Assembly (NCBI GenBank): GCA_965206775.1
Contig: CBDBKU010000001.1
Span: 434,001-498,000 of the forward strand
DNA length: 64,000 bases
DNA from: VXMF01 sp965206775
GTDB lineage: Bacteria > Acidobacteriota > Terriglobia > Bryobacterales > UBA6623
Direction of reading: 5' to 3'
Numbering within the stretch: the stretch's first letter is position 1; each line of letters starts with the position of its first letter. This document shows positions 1 to 9,372 of this stretch, in pieces. The translations under genes were made by a program, and so were the position numbers. The notes beneath the pieces are model-generated. The model ran no database searches. It was not told where the DNA came from and worked only from the letters and a program-made list of their open reading frames with translations.

Positions 1-1
1 G

Positions 2-160
2 AGCCTGGAAGACCGGGTGCTCGAGTACGTCGACCACCTGCACGAGCACTTCGTCGACCCTGTCGTAGTGCGCGACGGGCACTACATGCCGCCCGAAGCG
101 CCGGGTTACAGCATCGAAATGAAACCGGAGTCGCTGGATATCGCCCAAGTGCGGGGTTGA
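2..160 (+). CDS. L-fuconate dehydratase-like protein, C-terminal end (partial)
   Basis: An open frame enters from the left edge and stops with TGA at 158-160. It encodes about 52 residues containing EHFVDPVVVRDGHYMPPEAP and a following GYSIEMKPESL. This is the characteristic C-terminal stretch of enolase-superfamily sugar acid dehydratases, closest in my recall to L-fuconate dehydratase, which converts L-fuconate to 2-keto-3-deoxy-L-fuconate in fucose breakdown. The catalytic barrel residues lie outside the window, so the substrate is an inference from the tail alone. The DUF1501 gene follows after 46 bp on the same strand and may be co-transcribed. Confidence 0.7.
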   Translation, partial: SLEDRVLEYVDHLHEHFVDPVVVRDGHYMPPEAPGYSIEMKPESLDIAQVRG

Positions 161-206
161 TCGGAGCAGCGTGCGCTAATCTGTACTCGAAGGGACTGTT
201 TCCTTG

Positions 207-1619
207 ATGACGCCGACCGTAGCCCTGAACCGCCGAGACCTGATGAAAGTCTTGGGAGGGGGTCTCGCCAACGTCGGTCTCGCGGCCACGCTGGCGGGCG
301 ATCGAGCGCTGGCCGGGACGCAGGGCAACGGAAGTCCGGTCCCGCACTTCGCTCCCAAGGCGAAGAACGTCATTTCGATTTTCTGTTACGGCGGCCCCAG
401 CCAGGTCGACACCTTCGACCCGAAGCCCGAACTCGCGAATCACGCGGGGGAGGTGATGAATGGCGTGGGCGAGGTGGTGGTTTCGCAGGGCAACCCGGGC
501 GGTCTCATGCCGTCGCCCTGGAAGTTCAAGAAGTACGGACAGAGCGGCATCGAGGTCTCCGAGCTGTTCCCGAAGGTGGCCGGGCACGTCGACGACATGG
601 CGGTGATCCGGTCGATGTACACCTCCTCCAACGACCACGGCCCGGCGCTTTACCAGATGAATACGGGGACGGTTCTCGCTGGCCATCCGAGTGTGGGCAG
701 CTGGCTGACCTACGGCTTGGGCTCGGAGAACACCAACCTTCCGGGCTACGTGGTTTTCACGGATCACCGCGGCGGGCCGATCAACGGCCAGCCCAACTGG
801 GGCGCCGGCTTCATGCCCGCGGCCTTTCAAGGCACTCAGTTCCGCTCCGCGGGCGATCCCATCGTGGACCTTCGTCCGCCGAAGGAAGTCAGCCGCGAAC
901 GCCAGCGCAAGTGGCTGGACCTGCTCCAGGACCTGAACCGGGAGCACCTGTCGCTGAATCCCGAGGACAACGAGCTGTCGGCGCGCATCCAGTCCTACGA
1001 GCTCGCGTACAACATGCAGGTTCACGCGACGGAGGCGATCGATATCTCCAAGGAGAGCGAGGCGACGCGCAATCTCTACGGCCTGGACGACGACCGGACG
1101 CGGTTCTTCGGCCGCCAGGCCCTGATGGCGCGGAGGCTCGTGGAACGGGGTGTTCGTGTCGTGCAGCTGTACTCCGGCGGGGGCAACCACGAACCGACCT
1201 GGGACCAGCACTGGTCGCTGAAGTACTTCCACACGATGCACGCGGGCGAGACTGACGGGCCGATCGCGGGGCTGATCGCGGACCTCAAGCAGCGCGGCCT
1301 GTTCGAGGAGACGCTGATCGTTTGGCACGGCGAATTCGGCAGGATGCCGATCAGCCAGCGGCTGGACGGCCGCGACCACAACCCGTACGGATTCACGGTA
1401 TGGCTGGCCGGAGGCGGTATCAAGGGTGGGACGGTGGTTGGCGCGACGGATCACTTCGGCTACAAGGGCGTGGAAAACCGCAAGTCGGTGTATGACCTGC
1501 ACGCGACCATCCTGCACCTGATGGGCCTGAACCACGAACGGCTGACCTACCATCACAACGGCCGGGACATGCGGCTGACCGACGTGCACGGCGACTTGAT
1601 CCAGGAGATCATGGCCTAG
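207..1619 (+). CDS. DUF1501 family secreted protein (alkaline phosphatase superfamily fold)
   Basis: A protein of about 470 residues. The frame also has an upstream TTG at 204, but ATG at 207 is preferred. The N-terminus carries a twin-arginine-type signal (NRRDLMKVLGGG) followed by a hydrophobic stretch, so Tat export is likely. The body has DUF1501 landmarks: FCYGGPSQVDTFDPKP near residue 60, SNDHGPALYQMNTG, a GGGNHEPTWDQHWSLKYFH block, and WHGEFGRMP followed by GRDHNPYGFTVWLAGGG. DUF1501 proteins are sulfatase/phosphatase-like in fold and abundant in Planctomycetes, Verrucomicrobia and Acidobacteria, where they often accompany DUF1800 or PVC-type cytochromes. The enzymatic reaction is not established. 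Confidence 0.9.
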   Translation: MTPTVALNRRDLMKVLGGGLANVGLAATLAGDRALAGTQGNGSPVPHFAPKAKNVISIFCYGGPSQVDTFDPKPELANHAGEVMNGVGEVVVSQGNPGGLMPSPWKFKKYGQSGIEVSELFPKVAGHVDDMAVIRSMYTSSNDHGPALYQMNTGTVLAGHPSVGSWLTYGLGSENTNLPGYVVFTDHRGGPINGQPNWGAGFMPAAFQGTQFRSAGDPIVDLRPPKEVSRERQRKWLDLLQDLNREHLSLNPEDNELSARIQSYELAYNMQVHATEAIDISKESEATRNLYGLDDDRTRFFGRQALMARRLVERGVRVVQLYSGGGNHEPTWDQHWSLKYFHTMHAGETDGPIAGLIADLKQRGLFEETLIVWHGEFGRMPISQRLDGRDHNPYGFTVWLAGGGIKGGTVVGATDHFGYKGVENRKSVYDLHATILHLMGLNHERLTYHHNGRDMRLTDVHGDLIQEIMA

Positions 1620-1745
1620 AAGCGCCCCGTCCACTTGCCGTGTCTTCCGCTGCGGCAGCCGAATGTGACGCGAACCTGCGGGCGTCGCGCTGACGGTCCC
1701 TCGGACTCTCGCCAGTCGTTGCGAAGCGCCGAGGCCGGCGAGCCG

Positions 1746-2519
1746 CTACGGAGCGCTGCGCTGCCGGCGAGCCTGCCGTTGCCGGCGCTTCATCTCCTTC
1801 TCGTCAAGGACCGTTAAATTGAAGTTGACTTCGATCAGCGTGACAACCTCGACAACCCGCCCGTTCAGCCTCGTCGGGCGGTATTCCCACTGGGCCACCG
1901 CTGCCATTGCGGCCGGCGCCAGCATGGGGTGGCCTGAGATCAGGTGCAGGTTCCGCACTCGACCGTTTGTGGCTATGATCGCTTCCAGCCTCACCGTCCC
2001 GGCGACCTGTTGCTCGACGGCATCCGGCGGGTAGACCGGCAGCACCTTGAGGGTCGCGCGGGCGTTCTGGATCTTGCCGCCCACCCGGACCGGGGGCGGC
2101 AGAGGAATTTTGTCGGAATCGGTCGCAAACATGCCGAGCACCCCCGCGATGCCTGGATCGCCCGTTCCGCCAGGCAGGCCGTACGACGCTGGCATGGCCG
2201 CGATCGGCGAGACCGGCTGCCCGGTGTCACGGAGGAAGGCCACCTGGTCCGGAATGACCGACGGAGCCTGGAACGTCGCCTCGTAGCGGGCCACTTCGGG
2301 CTGGGGGGCCGGCTTCACGCTAGGCGGCGGCGGAGCCGGCGGCGGCGGAACCGCGAGAGAGAAGGTGTTGCGGGCCCAGGCCTGCAGGTCGATCTCGTAC
2401 GTGTTGAGGAGCGGCAGCAGGATCAGGCCGGCGAGCCCGACCACCTGAATCACGAGCGAACAGGCGAAGCTCCAGCCCTGCCGGGCTGATGATTGGGGAA
2501 CAACGCCCTGCTCGAACAC
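1746..2519 (-). CDS. Energy transducer TonB-like protein
   Basis: 257 residues starting at GTG 2519. A single transmembrane helix lies around residues 18-42, followed by a proline-rich spacer (VPPPPAPPPPSVKPAPQPE). The last ~85 residues form a TonB C-terminal domain with VYPPDAVEQQVAGTVRLEA and a following HPMLAPAAMAAVAQWEYRP. This is the usual inner-membrane anchor, periplasmic spanner and receptor-contacting domain layout, so it probably couples proton motive force (with ExbB/ExbD, not seen here) to outer-membrane receptors. It is the last of three minus-strand genes after the HAD and PhoX-like genes. A 72-bp gap separates it from the HAD gene. Confidence 0.85.
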   Translation of the reverse strand: MFEQGVVPQSSARQGWSFACSLVIQVVGLAGLILLPLLNTYEIDLQAWARNTFSLAVPPPPAPPPPSVKPAPQPEVARYEATFQAPSVIPDQVAFLRDTGQPVSPIAAMPASYGLPGGTGDPGIAGVLGMFATDSDKIPLPPPVRVGGKIQNARATLKVLPVYPPDAVEQQVAGTVRLEAIIATNGRVRNLHLISGHPMLAPAAMAAVAQWEYRPTRLNGRVVEVVTLIEVNFNLTVLDEKEMKRRQRQARRQRSAP

Positions 2520-2591
2520 GAGGACTCTCTACTTGTCTTGGCCAAGTATCGCCTCGCTAGGTTACCGCGCGCTGCTTTCGGATGGCGCGCG

Positions 2592-3380
2592 CTACGCTCC
2601 CAGCTGGTCCGCCAGCTCCAGAAAGTCGCGGGCATTCACGTCGAAGGCCGTCTCATGGGAAAGGTCGATCTGGCGGTTGGGGCGTTCCTCGGGCCTCGGC
2701 ACGAACGCTGTCCGCAACCCTGCCGCCGCGGCCGCCCTCAGGTCCCCCTTGTGGGCTGCGACCATCATGACCTCGTCCGGACGCAGCCCGAGCAGGTCCG
2801 CGGCCTTGAGGTAGACTTCGCGGTCCGGCTTGTACCGCCCTGCCAGCTCGGCCGACAGCACGGCATCCCACGGAAGACCGGCATGCTTGGCCATATTCAC
2901 GAGCAGAGCCACGTTGCCGTTGGACAGCGATGCGACGATGTACTTCTCCTTCAGCCTTGCGAGACCCTCCGCCGAGTCCGGCCAGGGGTCCAGCCGGTGC
3001 CACACGCGATTGAAGTCGTCCTTCTCGGACTCGCTGAGGCCCTCGATTCCGAACCGGGTCAGGATCTCGTCCAAGATCAACCGGTGCAGTTCGTCGATTG
3101 TTTTCCAGGGCAGATCGCCCCGACGGACCCGATTCATGGCCGGGCCGTAGCCGTCGCGCCAGGCGTCGGCGAACGCGGCCCAGTCAACGCTCAGCTTCTT
3201 TGCGCGTCCGAGCGCCTTTCCTTCCCGGATCAAGGTGGACCGCCAGTCCACAACCGTGCCGAACACGTCGAACGTCAGCGCCCGGACCGCCGGCTGCTGG
3301 TTGCCTTGCATCGAACTAGTTCCCAATGCCGCAAGCGCGAATGCCCGCCTCGTCAGTGCGGCACGCCTCGCGACTTCCAT
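2592..3380 (-). CDS. Haloacid dehalogenase type II-like HAD hydrolase
   Basis: 262 residues. HAD motif I (ALTFDVFGTVVDWRS) starts near residue 35. Motif II is SLSNGN, followed by the motif III lysine (GRYKPDREVY) and a terminal MVAAHKGDLRAAAAAGLRTAF. This matches (S)-2-haloacid dehalogenases, which hydrolyse 2-haloalkanoic acids through an aspartyl ester; the FG-TVVDW form of motif I is typical of that subgroup. The first ~32 residues (RRAALTRRAFALAALG) look like a signal of Tat type, unusual for this normally cytoplasmic enzyme, although a later start is possible. It lies 19 bp after the PhoX-like gene, so an operon is likely. Confidence 0.85.
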   Translation of the reverse strand: MEVARRAALTRRAFALAALGTSSMQGNQQPAVRALTFDVFGTVVDWRSTLIREGKALGRAKKLSVDWAAFADAWRDGYGPAMNRVRRGDLPWKTIDELHRLILDEILTRFGIEGLSESEKDDFNRVWHRLDPWPDSAEGLARLKEKYIVASLSNGNVALLVNMAKHAGLPWDAVLSAELAGRYKPDREVYLKAADLLGLRPDEVMMVAAHKGDLRAAAAAGLRTAFVPRPEERPNRQIDLSHETAFDVNARDFLELADQLGA

Positions 3381-3399
3381 GGCTAGAGTATACGGAGGA

Positions 3400-5301
3400 T
3401 CAAGCGCCGACTCGATACGGAGACTCGGACCTAGTCACTGCGAGAACGGCCGGACGGTTGACCTCATCGCTGCCGAAGGTCGAGACCCTCTCCTCGCGCG
3501 TTCCGCCCTTGCCCGGATGCTGGATGCCAACTAGCATCAATTCATGCGCGGGGTTGACCAAAGCGGATCCACAAGCGGCTCCCGCGACGCCGCTCAGTAA
3601 CTGGCGATTGAAGCCGCGTTCCTCTCCTTCGGTCGGCACGCAGAAGACGCCGTCATGGATTCCGAGGTCCGGAGGCTGGCCCTCCGTCGCGATCACCAGA
3701 TTGCCGTGGTGGTCGAAGCGAATCTGGCCGGGCCGCGCTATCGCGCTCGCGCGGCTGGTGTCGAATCCAGCGAAGTAGGCGCCGTGATCCTCGATCGCGG
3801 GATCTCCGCATTGCATGAAGAGCTGCCACGAGAATTGCGTCGCCGCGCTGTCCCCGCCTTCCTCCTCGATCTCGATGATCTGGCCGAGCGAGACGGGACT
3901 GGCGGAAGTCTCGCCGGTCCCGGCGTCGGGCGAAGGTCCGTCCGTCCCCCGCAGCGAGAGATAGGCCTTGTCGCCGGCCGGCCGGACCTGGATGTCTCGC
4001 GGGCTGTCCATCCGCGTTGCGCCGAGCAATTCGCCCGCCTGGTCCGGAAAGAGCAGCACCTCTGCCTGGCTGGTGAATCCGTTCGAAGCGTTCAGCGGCC
4101 CGTTCTCGTACAGGAGCGGCAGCCACTCGCCGGTTCCGTCGTCGTTGAACTTGGCCACGTAGAGCGTGCCCTCGTCGAGAAGGTCCCGGGCGCCGCTGCG
4201 GTCGGACCGGACAAAGGAATCGGTCGACACGAACTTGTAGACGTAACCGAGTGGCGAGGCGTCCACGGAATACACCGCCAACTTGTCCGAGGGCGAGACA
4301 CCCACGGATGCGGAACCGTGGTTGAATCGTCCGAGCGCTGTGAGCTTCCTGCGAGGCCAGTTGCGGTCCCACGGATCCACCTCGACAATCCATCCGAACT
4401 TATTCGCCTCGTTCGGCTCGTGGGCGAGGTCGAACCGCTGATGAAACCCCCACCAAGGCCGGCCGCTTTCCTCTTCCTGGATGCCCAGGCTGGCGTTCGC
4501 GGCCCGGGCCATCTCGTTCGGGACGGAGCCGTTGTTCGCGAAGTACTGGCCGAAGTCCCCCTCGGCGACGAGGAACGTACCCCACGGCGAAACGCCGCCC
4601 CCGCGGGCGTTGAACGTCCCGGTAGCCTTGGTGCCGCCGGAGTCCGTCGACGTGACCAGCAGAGAATGGCCCGCCACCGGGCCCGTCAGTGACAGGGCGC
4701 TTTCTCCATGAAGGCGCTCGTTGTAGTTGCTCGACTCGTAGAACCAGAACTTCGGCGCCTCGGACGACCGCCGCGGCGGCGCCTGAAACACTGTTACGCC
4801 AAGTGACGCCAGCTCGTAGTCAACCTCTCGCAGAGTCGTGCGCTCCGGGGCGTAGTCGCTGAACATCAGTTCCGGGTTCGTGTCGTTGTGCCCGATGCAG
4901 ACGATGCCGCCGAGGAGGGGTTGGTAGTCGACCCAGCCTAGGTACCCGCAGTTGTAGCCGACTTGCCCGCGCTGCGCCGCCGGATCGAGATCGGACGGAT
5001 CGAATCTAGACGCCCTTGCCGAAAGACGGTCCCCCCAACTGGCGAGCGCCTCCGAAACGTACCCGTCCGGCACGCGGACTGCGTCCTCCGTGCCACCCGC
5101 GATCGACCCGAATGTCAGGTTCGCTTCCGCTTCGTGTCCGACCAGCGCACGGACCGATCCGATGGCGAGGAGCGGCCCGAGCGCGCCGCCCTTCAGCAGC
5201 GCGCGGCGTGCAAACCGCCGGGCGAGCACCGCGCGGAATGTCTCGCCGGATGGATCCCGCGCGGCGGAGTCGCGCGAAGCAGAGCTTCGGTGTCTCCCCA
5301 T
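3400..5301 (-). CDS. PhoX-like DUF839 family secreted phosphatase
   Basis: 633 residues, ATG at 5301. The N-terminus has a Tat-like signal (RRALLKGGALGPLLAIG, residues ~32-48). The body fits the PhoX/DUF839 beta-propeller family, with VGYNCGYLGWVDY, PWGTFLVAEGDFGQYF, a KLTALGRFNHGSASVGVS segment, AVYSVDASPLGYVYKFV and DIQVRPAGDKAYLSLRGTD. PhoX enzymes are Tat-exported calcium/iron alkaline phosphatases that release phosphate from organic esters in the periplasm. Some DUF839 members have no proven phosphatase activity, so the reaction is inferred. It is the first gene of a minus-strand set diverging from mutL, with a 133-bp intergenic space. Confidence 0.85.
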   Translation of the reverse strand: MGRHRSSASRDSAARDPSGETFRAVLARRFARRALLKGGALGPLLAIGSVRALVGHEAEANLTFGSIAGGTEDAVRVPDGYVSEALASWGDRLSARASRFDPSDLDPAAQRGQVGYNCGYLGWVDYQPLLGGIVCIGHNDTNPELMFSDYAPERTTLREVDYELASLGVTVFQAPPRRSSEAPKFWFYESSNYNERLHGESALSLTGPVAGHSLLVTSTDSGGTKATGTFNARGGGVSPWGTFLVAEGDFGQYFANNGSVPNEMARAANASLGIQEEESGRPWWGFHQRFDLAHEPNEANKFGWIVEVDPWDRNWPRRKLTALGRFNHGSASVGVSPSDKLAVYSVDASPLGYVYKFVSTDSFVRSDRSGARDLLDEGTLYVAKFNDDGTGEWLPLLYENGPLNASNGFTSQAEVLLFPDQAGELLGATRMDSPRDIQVRPAGDKAYLSLRGTDGPSPDAGTGETSASPVSLGQIIEIEEEGGDSAATQFSWQLFMQCGDPAIEDHGAYFAGFDTSRASAIARPGQIRFDHHGNLVIATEGQPPDLGIHDGVFCVPTEGEERGFNRQLLSGVAGAACGSALVNPAHELMLVGIQHPGKGGTREERVSTFGSDEVNRPAVLAVTRSESPYRVGA

Positions 5302-5434
5302 GTGCCTTTCCTAGGGTATACGCCTCCTGTAAGAAGCCCTGCAAAGAACCGCCCTTCGCCGTCTCCTGGAGCCCGCCCGCCGCTCCAGACCTGCCGCGGG
5401 CCGTCCCATCGCGTTACGCTGAGACTACTAGCCG

Positions 5435-7369
5435 ATGGGCCGGATTCGAGTACTTCCAGACCGAGTCGCCAACCAGATCGCTGCAGGGGAAGTGGTGGAG
5501 CGTCCGGCCTCCGTGTGCAAGGAATTGATCGAGAATTCGCTCGACGCGGGCGCGACTCAGCTCCGGATCGAGTTGAACGCCGGCGGGCGGAGCCTCATCA
5601 GGGTTGCCGACAACGGCTCGGGCATGAGTCGCGACGACGCGATGCTCGCGTTCGAGCGCCATGCGACCAGCAAGCTGCGAACTGCCGACGACCTGCTTGC
5701 GATCGCGACGCTCGGATTCCGGGGAGAGGCACTGCCGTCGATCGCCAGCGTGTCCAGGCTGACTCTCCAGACTCGCGCCGCGGACGAGGAGTCGGGAACG
5801 GTCGTCGAGATGCGCGGTGGCCGGATGAAGGACGTGCGTGACGAGGCCTTCGCGCCCGGAACCAGCGTCTCGGTGAGAAGCCTGTTCTACAACGTGCCCG
5901 CCCGCAGGAAATTCCTGCGCACCGAGAAGACCGAGCTTTCGCACGCGCTGCGGATGGCGACGCACTACAGCCTCGCCCATCTCGACAAGGCGTTCCAGCT
6001 GCGCAACGAGCACGGCACGCTCCTGAACGTGACGCCGGTGTCGACGCTGAGGGAACGCGTTTACCAGGTGTTCGGAGGCGAAACCCTGGACCAGCTCGTC
6101 GAACTGGCGCCGGACGGGGACACGTCGGGAGGCGGCGGGAGCGCGAATAGCGGCAGCGGGGCAGGGGCCGGCGCGTTTCGCCTCGACGGCTTCGTCTCCG
6201 AACCCCAGACGCAGCGGCCGAACCGGAACTCGATCTATGTCTTCGTGAACCGGCGGCTGGTGCGCGACAACCTGATCCAGAAAGCGATCTCCGGGGCCTA
6301 CGAGAACCTGATGCCGAAAGGCGTCTACCCGTTTGTGCTGCTCTTCCTTGACATTCCGCCCGAGCAAGTCGACGTGAACGTCCACCCGGCCAAGACCGAG
6401 GTCCGGTTCCGCAGCCCGTCCGACGTGTTCGGCTTCGTGAGGGACGAGATCCGACGGCGGCTCGTCGCGACCAAGCCGGCCTCGTCGCTGCCGCCGCCCG
6501 CCGGGATCGCGCAGCACGAGCTTCCAGCCGCCGGAAGCGCGGCTACGAGCGCGCCCGTCCCGCTCCGGCCGGCCTGGATTCCGCCCGCCGCCGCTCCGGC
6601 GCCGGGTCCGCGGACACCCCGATTCCCGTTCGCGGGCGGTCGCGAGTTCGGCTCGGACGCGCCCCGCCCCACCGAACCGGGCGTGACTCCGGTTTCGGAT
6701 GGTTCCGCTCTGCCGGAAACGGTCGCGGGGGCCGACGCCGGCCACAGCAGGGCGCCGCTGGTGGACCGCGGGCCGGCGAATCTAGGGAATCTCGGCAGCC
6801 TGCGACTGCTCGGCCAGGTCCACGACAGCTTCATCGTCGCCGCAGGGGAGGACGGCGTGTGGATCATCGACCAGCACGTCGCCCACGAACGCATCCTGTT
6901 CGAGAAAGTGCTCGCAGCGCGGCTGCAGGGCAAGCCGGACATGCAGAGCCTGCTGTCCCCCATCGTGCTGACGCTCACGCCGGACCGAATGATCGCCTAC
7001 GAAGAGATCGCTGAGGAATTTGGCGGCAACGGCTTCGAGATCGAGCCATTCGGAGGGCGCACGGTCGCCGTCCAGGCTGCGCCGGCGGAGCTGACGGCGC
7101 CGCAAGTCGAGAGCTTGATCTGCGAGATCCTGGACGGTTCCCGGGAGGCCGGCCGCCCGCTGGGGCTCGCCGACCTGCGCAAGCGCATGGCCGCGACGAT
7201 CGCCTGTCACGCCGCAATCAAGATCAACATGCCCCTCGCGCCCGAGAAGATGCGGTGGCTGCTCGAGGCTCTGGCTCGAACCGAGTGCCCGATGTCCTGC
7301 CCGCACGGTCGACCTATCGCCCTCAAGTACGGCACCAGCGACATCCTCAGAGCCTTCCACCGGATCTAG
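5435..7369 (+). CDS. mutL: DNA mismatch repair protein MutL
   Basis: 644 residues with the complete MutL layout. The N-terminal GHKL ATPase has KELIENSLDAGAT (predicted catalytic Glu30 and Mg-binding Asn34), VADNGSGM, FERHATSKL and TLGFRGEALPSI, followed by the transducer domain with INP/NVHPAKTEVRF. A proline/alanine-rich linker spans roughly residues 345-450. The C-terminal dimerisation domain carries DQHVAHERILFE, which fits the DQHA(x)2E(x)4E endonuclease motif with A to V, plus ACHAAIKIN and CPHGRPIAL near residue 620. It is therefore probably a nicking MutL of the MutH-independent kind. It starts at ATG 5435; no strong Shine-Dalgarno sequence is visible. Confidence 0.97.
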   Translation: MGRIRVLPDRVANQIAAGEVVERPASVCKELIENSLDAGATQLRIELNAGGRSLIRVADNGSGMSRDDAMLAFERHATSKLRTADDLLAIATLGFRGEALPSIASVSRLTLQTRAADEESGTVVEMRGGRMKDVRDEAFAPGTSVSVRSLFYNVPARRKFLRTEKTELSHALRMATHYSLAHLDKAFQLRNEHGTLLNVTPVSTLRERVYQVFGGETLDQLVELAPDGDTSGGGGSANSGSGAGAGAFRLDGFVSEPQTQRPNRNSIYVFVNRRLVRDNLIQKAISGAYENLMPKGVYPFVLLFLDIPPEQVDVNVHPAKTEVRFRSPSDVFGFVRDEIRRRLVATKPASSLPPPAGIAQHELPAAGSAATSAPVPLRPAWIPPAAAPAPGPRTPRFPFAGGREFGSDAPRPTEPGVTPVSDGSALPETVAGADAGHSRAPLVDRGPANLGNLGSLRLLGQVHDSFIVAAGEDGVWIIDQHVAHERILFEKVLAARLQGKPDMQSLLSPIVLTLTPDRMIAYEEIAEEFGGNGFEIEPFGGRTVAVQAAPAELTAPQVESLICEILDGSREAGRPLGLADLRKRMAATIACHAAIKINMPLAPEKMRWLLEALARTECPMSCPHGRPIALKYGTSDILRAFHRI

Positions 7370-7380
7370 CCGCCGGTCTC

Positions 7381-8895
<1,515 letters not shown>

Positions 8896-8917
8896 CGGCG
8901 TGTGCCCCAGCGACTTC

Positions 8918-9199
8918 CTATCGCCCGCGGGAGAGCTTCTTCGCCTTGCGGAACGAGTCGATCCCGAACCACGCGAACATGATCGCCCCGCCCCCCGCAA
9001 TGACCAGTCTCGTCAAGCTGTCCGGCAGCTGCCGGGCAGCTTGGATGAAACCGAACGGTCCGAACACGAAGAACATTGCGAACGAGAGGAAGACGAACCC
9101 GATAATCTCCAGGCCCAGCTCGCGGGCAATCGACAGGAATCGGGGCACCATCTTGCGGACGGTGTCGATCCCCGCGCTAAGCGCCCTGGATGCCTTCAT
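8918..9199 (-). CDS. Small two-helix membrane protein, unknown function
   Basis: 93 residues. Two hydrophobic segments are visible, around residues 31-56 (IIGFVFLSFAMFFVFGPFGF) and 66-82 (LVIAGGGAIMFAWFGID), flanked by basic residues with a lysine/arginine-rich C-terminus. No family is recognised. It lies 22 bp upstream of the methylmalonyl-CoA mutase gene on the same strand, so the two may share a transcript. Confidence 0.55.
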   Translation of the reverse strand: MKASRALSAGIDTVRKMVPRFLSIARELGLEIIGFVFLSFAMFFVFGPFGFIQAARQLPDSLTRLVIAGGGAIMFAWFGIDSFRKAKKLSRGR

Positions 9200-9372
9200 A
9201 TCGAAAATGCTAGCAGTCCCGCCAGCAAGGCGCGGCCCGACGGCTTAATCGACGACTCCGCCTCTTCGCAGGCCGGGCGTTCGGGAATCCAGGGAGGCAC
9301 CTTGGTTGCAAACATTACGTAAGGCATTCGCGGCCCCGGCAACTGGATCGCGCAGCGCGCGTCGGACGCACC